64,000 bases of DNA from Shimia sediminis (GTDB lineage: Bacteria; Pseudomonadota; Alphaproteobacteria; Rhodobacterales; Rhodobacteraceae). Both the position numbers and the translations under genes were made by a program. Below the pieces are notes generated by a model, which was given only the letters and a program-made list of their open reading frames with translations, did not search any database and was not told the origin of the DNA. The DNA is taken from the NCBI RefSeq assembly GCF_003990645.1, contig NZ_RYZK01000001.1:62001-126000 (forward strand), read 5' to 3'. This document shows, in pieces, positions 16,508 through 23,675 of this stretch; position 1 is the stretch's first letter, and each line of letters begins with the position of its first letter.

Positions 16508-17698
16508 ATGGCCTTTCAGAAGATCAAAAATGCACTTGGGCTTGGCACCGAAGAAAAGGCGCTGACCCTGACCGACCCCGACACCCTGAGCTTGTTTGGG
16601 GTGCTACCCACCGCGTCCGGCGTTTCCATCGATCCCGGCAACGCTATGCGCGTTCCGGCCGTAGCCTGCGCAGTCGGGCTTATCTCTGAGACCATCGGCG
16701 CGCTGCCGGTCAAACTCTATGAGCGGGACAGTAAATCGGCGCTCACTGACCACCCGGCCTATCGCCTTGTGCATGACGAGGCAAACGAGTGGACAAGTGC
16801 CGCAGAGCTGCGCCGTGATCTGACCCTTGATGCCCTTTTGCACGGGGCAGGGCATGCACAGGTGATCCGCACCGGCGACGGCACCCCCTATGAGCTGCAC
16901 CGGCTGGAACCCGGCTCTGTTCAGCCCGACAAAGAAACAGACGGCGAACCCTTCTACCGTGTCACCACAGACGCCGGGCAGGTTCGTCTTTCCTATCGAG
17001 ATGTGCTGCGCATTGAGGCGATTGGCGGTGTGTCACCGATCACGCTGGGCAAGAACGCAATCGCCCTGGCGTCCGGCTTCGAAAACCATATCAGCACGTT
17101 CTTCAAGAATGGTGGCCGCCCCTCTGGTGTTATTAAAACACTGAAATCCATGACGCCCGAGACTAAGAAGGCATTAGCCGAGAATTTTTCCAAGTCACAT
17201 AGCGGCGACAATTCCGGAAGCGTTGCTATTTTTGACGAAGGGATGGAATACATCCCGCTTACCGTTTCCCCCGCCGATGCCCAGTTCGCCGAAAACCGGC
17301 TAGAACAGATCAGGGAGATCGCACGTGTATTCCGGGTGCCACCCACCATGCTTTTCGAGCTGTCGCGTGGCACATGGTCGAACACCGAGGAAATGGCCCG
17401 GCAGTTCATGCAGATCACGCTTAAGCCGTGGCTGACCAATTGGAGCTGGGCCTATGCCCGGTGCCTGTTGACCCCCGAGGAACGCAAAGAAGCCTACCTT
17501 GAGGCCGTTACGGATGACCTGCTGACCACCGACACGGCAGCCCGTGCCGCTGCATACGGCCAGTATCGCAGCATGGGCTCTATCACCGCCAACGAGGTGC
17601 GCGCCGGGCTGAACCTTCCGCCCATGCCCGGCGGCGACACGCTGGACAATCCACACATCACAACCCCCGACAACCGCAGCAAGGACAACGCAGCATGA
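16508..17698 (+). CDS. HK97-type phage portal protein
   Basis: 396 residues, normal for HK97 gp3 portals. Hallmarks are VPAVACAVGLISETIGALPVK near residue 50, the loop helix FENHISTFFKNGGRPSGVIK, and the C-terminal REIARVFRVPPTMLF with EEMARQFMQITLKPWL. It forms the dodecameric DNA channel at the capsid vertex. The ATG at 16508 was chosen because MAFQKIKNALG begins the conserved region. It overlaps the next gene by ATGA. Unusually, it comes before the terminase genes rather than after them. Confidence 0.93.
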   Translation: MAFQKIKNALGLGTEEKALTLTDPDTLSLFGVLPTASGVSIDPGNAMRVPAVACAVGLISETIGALPVKLYERDSKSALTDHPAYRLVHDEANEWTSAAELRRDLTLDALLHGAGHAQVIRTGDGTPYELHRLEPGSVQPDKETDGEPFYRVTTDAGQVRLSYRDVLRIEAIGGVSPITLGKNAIALASGFENHISTFFKNGGRPSGVIKTLKSMTPETKKALAENFSKSHSGDNSGSVAIFDEGMEYIPLTVSPADAQFAENRLEQIREIARVFRVPPTMLFELSRGTWSNTEEMARQFMQITLKPWLTNWSWAYARCLLTPEERKEAYLEAVTDDLLTTDTAARAAAYGQYRSMGSITANEVRAGLNLPPMPGGDTLDNPHITTPDNRSKDNAA

Positions 17699-18000
17699 AG
17701 TTGACGCACACCGCCTTTTTTGGTGACGGCGAACACACGTTCGCGCTCACCGATGACATGATCACCGAACTTGAGCGCATTGCCGATCTGGGCTTTGGCG
17801 CGTTCTATCTGCGCTCAATCAACATGCAGTTCAAGCTTTCCGATTTGGTTGAGGTGATCCGCCTTGGCCTGATCGGTGGCGGCACCACCCCGGAGAGGGC
17901 CGCGCAGCTCACTGACACTTACGCCCGGAACCGCCCGATTGACGAGCTGTATCCGTTGGCGTTCGACATTTTAGATGCGCGTTGGGGGTGGTGCCGCTGA
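17695..18000 (+). CDS. GTA/phage tail assembly chaperone (TAC_11-like)
   Basis: 101 residues matching the GTA gp10 family: a beta N-terminus, the helix ITELERIADLGFGAFY, then the family signature LVEVIRLGLIGGGTTPERA and the final RPIDELYPLAFDIL. Such proteins bind tape measure and tail-tube protein during tail assembly. In ordinary phages it follows the major tail protein; here it directly follows the portal gene with an ATGA overlap and no tail-tube gene is present. Confidence 0.8.
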   Translation: MKLTHTAFFGDGEHTFALTDDMITELERIADLGFGAFYLRSINMQFKLSDLVEVIRLGLIGGGTTPERAAQLTDTYARNRPIDELYPLAFDILDARWGWCR

Positions 18001-18002
18001 AG

Positions 18003-18695
18003 ATGAGGAAGTCCCGATTGCGTAAGGTCTATCTGCATGGCGCTCTGACGCAGCACGGCGAGTGTCACAGCTTTGACGTTCTGACGGCAGGCGATGCGAT
18101 TGCTGCGCTTGTCGCTAACTTCCCACCTATCATGGAAGACCTGCGTAAAGGCTCATGGGTGATCCTGCGCGGTGATCCTGAAACGGGTATCGCTCTGGAT
18201 GAAGACGCGGTGGCCGGGATGCAGCTTGGTGATGCCGATCTGCACATCATGCCGGAAATCGTAGGTGCAAAGAACGGCAACGGTGCCCTGAAAGCAATTC
18301 TTGGCGTTGCTCTGATCGCTATTACTGCCGGTGGCGCAGCGCCTTTTCTCGCAAATCCTATCATGGCTGGTGCTGGTGCAACATGGAGCAACGCAGTCGG
18401 TCAGATGGGCGTCGCGATGGCCCTGACTGGCGTCTCTCAGATGCTCGCCCCTGAGCATGAGAGCGCAGACGAAGAAAAGAGCTACACGTTCACTGGCCCT
18501 GTATCGAGCCACGGGCAGGGCCAGCCAATCCCAGTCGTTTACGGCGAAGTGATCACCGGCGGTGTTCTCGTCTCCGGCGGCATTGATGCCGATGGGTTGG
18601 AGTCCGTCACCGAAGCTCCGGTCGAGAGCAGAGACCCCTCCGACATCTTCGGAGGTAGATTTAACTGGAGTTCTGGACCGCAACAACATGACTGA
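18003..18695 (+). CDS. lambda gpI-like tail assembly protein
   Basis: 230 residues. The N-terminus (RKVYLHGALTQHGECHSFDV) and the glycine/alanine-rich hydrophobic middle (AILGVALIAITAGGAAPF to GVAMALTGVSQMLAP) are typical of lambda gpI. So is the conserved late segment QPIPVVYGEVITGGVLVSGG. In lambda this protein acts at the tail tip. The last 30 residues are unlike gpI, and the gene that normally follows, gpJ, is missing; the frame instead overlaps the protease-capsid start. That looks like a deletion junction. Confidence 0.78.
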   Translation: MRKSRLRKVYLHGALTQHGECHSFDVLTAGDAIAALVANFPPIMEDLRKGSWVILRGDPETGIALDEDAVAGMQLGDADLHIMPEIVGAKNGNGALKAILGVALIAITAGGAAPFLANPIMAGAGATWSNAVGQMGVAMALTGVSQMLAPEHESADEEKSYTFTGPVSSHGQGQPIPVVYGEVITGGVLVSGGIDADGLESVTEAPVESRDPSDIFGGRFNWSSGPQQHD

Positions 18696-20241
18696 CCGTA
18701 TTGAAATCAAGGCGGCGCTGGCCGTCACTGACGACGCAGGCACCGTAAGTGGTGTCGCATGGCCCTTTTCGCCCGACTCGGTAGGGGACGTGATTGAGAA
18801 GGGCGCATTCACCTTCCCGGCTTCCCTGCCGATCTGCATGGAGCATGATCAGGGGCAGGTTGTCGGTATCTGGGAAGACTTCACTGAGACCGAGCGCGGT
18901 CTTGAGGTGAAGGGCCGTTTGTTTGTCGAAGGCATTGACCCGGCACAGAAGGCGCACCGCCACCTTAAAGCCGGTGTAATCACCGGCCTTTCCATCGGCT
19001 TCAAGCATGGCGGTTATGAAAAGCGTCCGGAAGGCGGGCGCACATTCAAGGCCGTCACCGTCACTGAAATCTCCCTCTGCAAACGCCCGGTTCATCCCGC
19101 CGCGCGTGTCACAGAGGTGAAAGCAACCCCCAAGCCCCTCAAGGAGACCCCCAACGTGGAAAACGAGAAAATCGAAAACGAAACCGAACCGAAGGCCGCA
19201 CCCCCGGCCAATGACACGCCGCAGGTACCCCAGATCGACACCAAAGCGTTCACCGAGATCAAAGACCGGCTGGACCGGCTGGAAGCCAAAGGCAACCGTC
19301 CTCAGATCACCGGCGCTGCCAACCCGGTCATGCCTGCCGAAGAGGTCAAGGCATTCACCCACTACCTGTCCACCGGCGAGAAGAAAGCGCTGACCACGGC
19401 CAGCGATACCGCAAACCACATCCTTGCCCCCGAGGACGTGAGCGGCGAGTTCATTCGCAATCTGGTGGAATACAGCCCCATTCGCGGCATTGCTGATGTG
19501 CGCACCACCGGCGCAGCAAACATCATCCTGCCGAAACGCACCGGGATCACCAATGCCGCATGGGTGGGTGAAACCGACGCCCGGACGGGCAGCGAACCGA
19601 CCTTCGATCAGTCGGAAATCGCGGTGAAAGAAATCGCCACCTTTGTGGATATGTCTCTTCAGCTCGCTGAAGACAGCGCCAACGTTCTGAGCGAAGTAAA
19701 TCTCGCCCTGGCTGAAGACTTCGGCCAGAAGGAAAACGTGTCGTTTGTCAGCGGCAACACCGCCCTTGAGCCTTCAGGGTTCATGGTAGATGCCAACATC
19801 GGCGAGACTGTCGCGGCTGCCGCTGCCGCAATCGACGCGGATGAGCTGATCGCGCTCATGTATGCGCTGCCGGCCACTTACCGGAATGCAGGCACTTGGG
19901 TCATGAACGGCCAGACCCTTGCCGCCATTCGCACGCTGAAAGACGGCCACGGCAACTATCTGTGGCAGCCGTCATATCAGGCAGGTCAGCCAGAAACCAT
20001 TCTGGGCCGCCCGGTGGTTGAAGCCGTGGACATGCCGGACATTGGAGCAGGCGCAGAGCCGATCATGTTTGGCGACTTCAAGCGCGGCTACCGCATCTAT
20101 GACCGCCTGTCGCTGGCTGTTCTGGCTGACCCTTACACTCAGCGTGCAAACGGCCTGATGCGTTACCATGCGCGCCGTCGTGTCGGTGCTGGTGTGGTGC
20201 GTCCTGACGCCTTCCGCAAGTTGCAGATGGCAGCCGCGTAA
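18688..20241 (+). CDS. prohead protease-major capsid protein fusion
   Basis: 517 residues in one frame. Residues 1-150 are an HK97 gp4-type protease: CMEHDQGQVVGIW with the catalytic H, then AGVITGLSIGF with the serine. An acidic, proline-rich linker and a coiled segment (IDTKAFTEIKDRLDRLEAK) follow. Residues about 240-517 are the HK97-fold capsid (DVSGEFIRNLVEYSPIRGIA; FVDMSLQLAEDSANV; FGDFKRGYRIYDR). The coiled region would be the scaffold removed during maturation. The ATG overlaps the gpI-like stop by eight bases. Confidence 0.9.
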   Translation: MTDRIEIKAALAVTDDAGTVSGVAWPFSPDSVGDVIEKGAFTFPASLPICMEHDQGQVVGIWEDFTETERGLEVKGRLFVEGIDPAQKAHRHLKAGVITGLSIGFKHGGYEKRPEGGRTFKAVTVTEISLCKRPVHPAARVTEVKATPKPLKETPNVENEKIENETEPKAAPPANDTPQVPQIDTKAFTEIKDRLDRLEAKGNRPQITGAANPVMPAEEVKAFTHYLSTGEKKALTTASDTANHILAPEDVSGEFIRNLVEYSPIRGIADVRTTGAANIILPKRTGITNAAWVGETDARTGSEPTFDQSEIAVKEIATFVDMSLQLAEDSANVLSEVNLALAEDFGQKENVSFVSGNTALEPSGFMVDANIGETVAAAAAAIDADELIALMYALPATYRNAGTWVMNGQTLAAIRTLKDGHGNYLWQPSYQAGQPETILGRPVVEAVDMPDIGAGAEPIMFGDFKRGYRIYDRLSLAVLADPYTQRANGLMRYHARRRVGAGVVRPDAFRKLQMAAA

Positions 20242-20243
20242 CC

Positions 20244-20870
20244 ATGAAACCGCAGCTCGCATGTGATGCAATCGCACTGGAATACGGCGGCAACGCCGTG
20301 TTCTTGCGTCCGTCTTTGCGGGCTGCACTCCACCTTGAGCGCTTGCATGGTGGCTTCCCGGAGCTGCTGCGCAAGATCGAGGAATTCGACACACTGACAG
20401 TTTGGCAGGTGATCACCGCCACAGCCGGGAAAGAAGCCGCTGACAAGCTGTTCAGCTACGCGGCCACTCAGCCCTTGTCAGGTTTCTATCACGTTGCCCA
20501 GAAACCGCTTCATGATCTGGTTTGGGCGTTTATCCCCAAATCCCCGGAAGATGAAAGCGCTGCAACAGCGGAAGCTGACCGGACGCCGTGGTCTGAGGTC
20601 TTCAAAGAGCTGTATGGTTTCGCTACCGGGTGGCTGGGCTGGACGCCGGAAACTGCATGGAACGCCACGCCGCAGGAAATCACCGACGCCTTCAATGCCC
20701 ATATTGCCAAGCTCAAGGCCATTCACGGTGAGGCAGAGGAAACCAACCCCGGCCAGAGCGAAGAACAGCGCAAACAGAACGCCGAGCTGGGCCTTGATCC
20801 TGAGTTTGATCGAGCAGGGCTTGCGGCGCTGAAAGAGCTGTCAGCAATGCGTGAGGGGATGGCTGCCTAA
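20244..20870 (+). CDS. probable tail assembly chaperone (two-part)
   Basis: 208 residues. The N-terminal third (NAVFLRPSLRAALHLERLHG) has the chaperone-like strand-helix pattern. Residues 115-160 contain LYGFATGWLGWTPETAW followed by TPQEITDAFNAHI, which resembles the short TAC_6/TIGR02216 proteins encoded after GTA gene 10. The product may therefore combine what GTA and lambda make as two chaperone segments. It begins two bases after the capsid stop and ends in TAATG with the HNH gene. A different structural role cannot be excluded. Confidence 0.55.
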   Translation: MKPQLACDAIALEYGGNAVFLRPSLRAALHLERLHGGFPELLRKIEEFDTLTVWQVITATAGKEAADKLFSYAATQPLSGFYHVAQKPLHDLVWAFIPKSPEDESAATAEADRTPWSEVFKELYGFATGWLGWTPETAWNATPQEITDAFNAHIAKLKAIHGEAEETNPGQSEEQRKQNAELGLDPEFDRAGLAALKELSAMREGMAA

Positions 20871-21214
20871 TGCCGAAACCACCCCATATCTGCACATGCG
20901 GTCAGATCGTGCCCCATGGTGAACGCTGCGCCTGTCAGATCAAGCGCACCCGTGAACGCAACAAACGCCATGACGCCAAGCGCCCCAGTGCCGCCCGGCG
21001 CGGCTACAATCGTGCGTGGCGCAAAGCCCGTGACGCCTTTCTCAAGATCAATGATCGCTGTGCTTGGCCCGGCTGTGGCGCACCTGCGACCACCGTTGAC
21101 CACATCAAGCCCCACCGTGGCGATGATCGGCTGTTCTGGGATCGCACCAACTGGCAGCCCCTTTGTGTGCCCTGTCACAATCGACACAAGCAACGGCAGG
21201 AACGCAGCACATGA
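20870..21214 (+). CDS. HNH endonuclease
   Basis: 114 residues. The first 30 contain CTCGQIVPHGERCAC, a possible zinc site. The HNH core is TTVDHIKPHRGDDRLFWD with NWQPLCVPCHNRHK, giving the metal-binding histidines and the structural C-x2-C pairs. Small HNH proteins next to terminases cooperate with TerL at cos sites in HK97-like phages, so this suggests cos-type packaging of the element. Its ATG shares a base with the previous stop, and its stop overlaps the next start (ATGA). Confidence 0.88.
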   Translation: MPKPPHICTCGQIVPHGERCACQIKRTRERNKRHDAKRPSAARRGYNRAWRKARDAFLKINDRCAWPGCGAPATTVDHIKPHRGDDRLFWDRTNWQPLCVPCHNRHKQRQERST

Positions 21215-21834
21215 GTATCAATTCTGAAAAGGCTCTGTGGCAAGAGGTTCTTCTCTTGCAGGTTGATGATGCTCTACTGGGTGCGACCGGTGCGAACACG
21301 CGCAAGCATCGTATTGTTCTGATCGACAAGGCACGCGCCTATCTCACCACTCCGTCGTCTGATCTTGAAACAGTGTGCACACTTGCCGGTATAGACATGG
21401 CCGCACTGATTGAGGCCATGCGCGCGAAGATCGCCAATGCCCCCAGCCCAACCGAATTGGCTAGCCGCCGCAAGGCAAATGCTGCCACGCTACGCAAGCG
21501 CCCTAAGCAACCTCAGCCGAAACGCGTAAAGATCGCAGACAGGCCGATAACCTTCAACGGAACCACGTTGACAATCCAGCAATGGGCAGACCGCACCGGC
21601 CTGACTGCCATGCAAATCTATTCGCGCTTGCGCCAAGGCTTCACTGTTGAACGCGCACTTACCCAACCGATGAACAAGCGCAATCGCGGATGGGGTGCGA
21701 CTGGTGCAGCCAACGTCACACATGCACCGGGGGTGGGTTCCAACTTTGGGCGCTTAGAGGGGACCGGCGGGGGGAGGTCCGCACAAGACAGACCGAAAAT
21801 AAGTTTTTCATCGAATGAGAAGGTTGAAGCATGA
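21211..21834 (+). CDS. helix-turn-helix protein with NUMOD-like repeat, unknown role
   Basis: 207 residues. Residues 1-90 are helical (KALWQEVLLLQVDDALLG; LETVCTLAGIDMAALIEAM) and resemble a phage-associated DNA-binding domain. Residues about 115-160 (ITFNGTTLTIQQWADRTGLT then MQIYSRLRQGFTVERALT) match the NUMOD/AP2-like DNA-contact module usually attached to HNH homing nucleases, here in a separate gene beside one. The C-terminal 40 residues are low complexity. It may guide the HNH protein or regulate packaging. Confidence 0.55.
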   Translation: MSINSEKALWQEVLLLQVDDALLGATGANTRKHRIVLIDKARAYLTTPSSDLETVCTLAGIDMAALIEAMRAKIANAPSPTELASRRKANAATLRKRPKQPQPKRVKIADRPITFNGTTLTIQQWADRTGLTAMQIYSRLRQGFTVERALTQPMNKRNRGWGATGAANVTHAPGVGSNFGRLEGTGGGRSAQDRPKISFSSNEKVEA

Positions 21835-22127
21835 CCGCAACAACATCCCTTAGCCTGCTGAAATCGCAGCTTAACCTTGACCATGATCTTGATGACGCCC
21901 TGCTTGCGCACAAGCTGGACGCCGCCGAAATCTGGATCGGCCACCACACCGGTACAGCCTTTGTAGCTGGTAACGCCGTGCTGACAGAGGCCGCATTACA
22001 GCTCGCCGCCTACTGGTATGAACAGCGCGAAACGGCCAGTGACGTGACCATGCGCCCGGTGCCGTTCGGCGTCTATGAGCTGCTTGCCCCGTATCGTGAA
22101 CAGGTGACAGGTTATGTCGAAGCATAA
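21831..22127 (+). CDS. gp6-like head-tail connector
   Basis: 98 residues, the usual size for the HK97 gp6/phage_QLRG family: LSLLKSQLNLDHDLDDALLAHKLDAA-type helix start, then LTEAALQLAAYWYEQRETAS and the conserved end PFGVYELLAPYR. It attaches beneath the portal. ATGA overlap with the previous gene and 14-base overlap with the next. Confidence 0.85.
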   Translation: MTATTSLSLLKSQLNLDHDLDDALLAHKLDAAEIWIGHHTGTAFVAGNAVLTEAALQLAAYWYEQRETASDVTMRPVPFGVYELLAPYREQVTGYVEA

Positions 22128-22548
22128 GAGCCTTACCCAGCAATCCAAAGAACTTGAAAAGCGCCTTTTGGCTATCCCGGAAGTCGTTCGTAAGGGTGTG
22201 CAACCGGCGCTGATCAAAGGCGCAGAAGAAACCGCTGCAATCGCGCGCGCATTGGTGCCCGTGGAAGAAGGCGACCTGAAAGAGTCCATCACCGTGACTG
22301 AACCCGGCCACACCACCCCGGCTTACGCAGAGGGCGGCGGTAAACGCACGGCTAGCAGCAATCAGGCGCTGGTGACTGCCGGAAATGAAAACGTGCGCCA
22401 CGGCCACTTGCAGGAGTTCGGCACCGTCAAGCAGGAGGCCCAGCCCTTCATGCGTCCGGCTGCCCGGCTGGTAAAACCGAAAGCGCAGCGCCGTATCAGT
22501 CGCGCCATTGGGCAGGCAATCAAGAAAGCCGCAGAGGGGAAGGCATGA
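22114..22548 (+). CDS. HK97 gp10-family head-tail/tail completion protein
   Basis: 144 residues. HK97-gp10 features are the helix ELEKRLLAIPEVVRKGVQPA, the segment ARALVPVEEGDLKESITV, and HLQEFGTVKQEAQPFMRPA, the family's most conserved stretch. It acts at the head-tail interface or tail terminator. ATGA overlap with the next gene. Confidence 0.88.
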   Translation: MSKHKSLTQQSKELEKRLLAIPEVVRKGVQPALIKGAEETAAIARALVPVEEGDLKESITVTEPGHTTPAYAEGGGKRTASSNQALVTAGNENVRHGHLQEFGTVKQEAQPFMRPAARLVKPKAQRRISRAIGQAIKKAAEGKA

Positions 22549-22964
22549 TCGACCCCAGCCTTGAGTTTCAGACCGCAATCCGGTCGCAACTGATTACAAA
22601 TCAGTCTGTGAGCGCCCTTGTGCCTGCCGATCATATCCGGGCTGGTTCGACGCGTCCGGATAAACTGCCTACCATCATCATGGCAGAACCACAGCTCATC
22701 AATCTGGGTCGCGTAAGCAGCGACCAGTATCTCACGCGCGTTTATGTCGACCTGCATATCTGGGCACTGGAAGACGGGGCAGACATGGCCCGGCAGATCG
22801 GTGCAGCGGCGTCGGTCGCGCTTTGGGATGCCCCGAACAGCGACACGGTAGGCATTGATGCCTATGAGCGCCCCAGCTTCGCGTTTACGCGCGACCCTGA
22901 CCCGGAGCGGGCCTACTGCCACGGCGTCGGCACCGTGGAAGGTGTGATCAGGTGGAGGGTGTGA
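22545..22964 (+). CDS. DUF3168 tail terminator/completion protein
   Basis: 139 residues. The pattern LEFQTAIRSQLITNQSVSAL, then PTIIMAEPQ, VDLHIWALEDGADMARQIG and a closing strand is the DUF3168 (GTA gp8) layout. In phages this protein caps the tail tube. Its presence with no tail-tube gene is notable. Confidence 0.85.
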   Translation: MIDPSLEFQTAIRSQLITNQSVSALVPADHIRAGSTRPDKLPTIIMAEPQLINLGRVSSDQYLTRVYVDLHIWALEDGADMARQIGAAASVALWDAPNSDTVGIDAYERPSFAFTRDPDPERAYCHGVGTVEGVIRWRV

Positions 22965-22966
22965 GC

Positions 22967-23287
22967 ATGATGAAAGCAGGTAAGCTTGATCGGCAGATCA
23001 CCATCACGCGTGAAACTGAGACCGTGGCAGCGTCCGGTGCCGTGTCGAAAGCATGGGCCACCGTGGCGACTGTCCGCGCAGAGCTAGTGCAGCGTAGTGC
23101 CGACGAATACCTGGCTGGCTTCGGTGAAGCCGATACGCGCGGTGCGGTGTTCCGCATACGGTATCTGGCCGGGATCACCACCGCAGACCGTGTGACCTTT
23201 GATGGCGCGACATATGACATTGACGAAATCGCGGAGCTGGGCCGAAGACGCGGCCTTGAGCTGCGCTGTTCACAGGTGGCGGCATGA
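22967..23287 (+). CDS. phage head-tail adaptor
   Basis: 106 residues. The start KAGKLDRQITITRETETVAA and the later EYLAGFGEADTRGAVFRIRY follow the head-closure/adaptor family (SPP1 gp16/HK97 gp7-like). GGAGG lies eight bases before the ATG at 22967; an upstream GTG in frame was rejected. It overlaps the TerS gene by ATGA. Confidence 0.85.
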   Translation: MMKAGKLDRQITITRETETVAASGAVSKAWATVATVRAELVQRSADEYLAGFGEADTRGAVFRIRYLAGITTADRVTFDGATYDIDEIAELGRRRGLELRCSQVAA

Positions 23288-23673
23288 GCGTGCATTCGCG
23301 CGGCGTAAAGCCGCCCCTTTGCCCTGACAATGACGCCCTGACCAAAGCGCCGCCGGTGCCGAAATACCTTTCAGCCCACGCCAAGGCTGAGTGGAAGCGG
23401 ATCATGCCGCAGCTTATCGGGCGCAGGATCATTACCAAGGCCGATCTGGCCGGTGTGGAGAACTACTGCGCGGCGGTAGGTGCAGCACGCACAATCGCTG
23501 ACACTATGAGCGCTGGGGCCTTGCCTGATCTGAAAATGGGTGGCCTGCAAATCCGCTACATGCAGACTGCGCGTCAGCTTGCCGCCGAATACGGCCTGAC
23601 CCCGACAAGCCGCGCCCGGATTGGTGCTGGACTGCCGGATGATGACGACGAAGTGAACCCCCTGAAAATCTGA
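23284..23673 (+). CDS. phage terminase small subunit, P27 family
   Basis: 129 residues. KYLSAHAKAEWKRIMPQLIG and the helix KADLAGVENYCAAVGAARTI are the P27 TerS signature. The end (RIGAGLPDDDDEVNPLKI) is acidic, as in this family. It recognises DNA for packaging and passes it to TerL, which starts three bases after this stop. Confidence 0.88.
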   Translation: MSVHSRGVKPPLCPDNDALTKAPPVPKYLSAHAKAEWKRIMPQLIGRRIITKADLAGVENYCAAVGAARTIADTMSAGALPDLKMGGLQIRYMQTARQLAAEYGLTPTSRARIGAGLPDDDDEVNPLKI

Positions 23674-23675
23674 AA

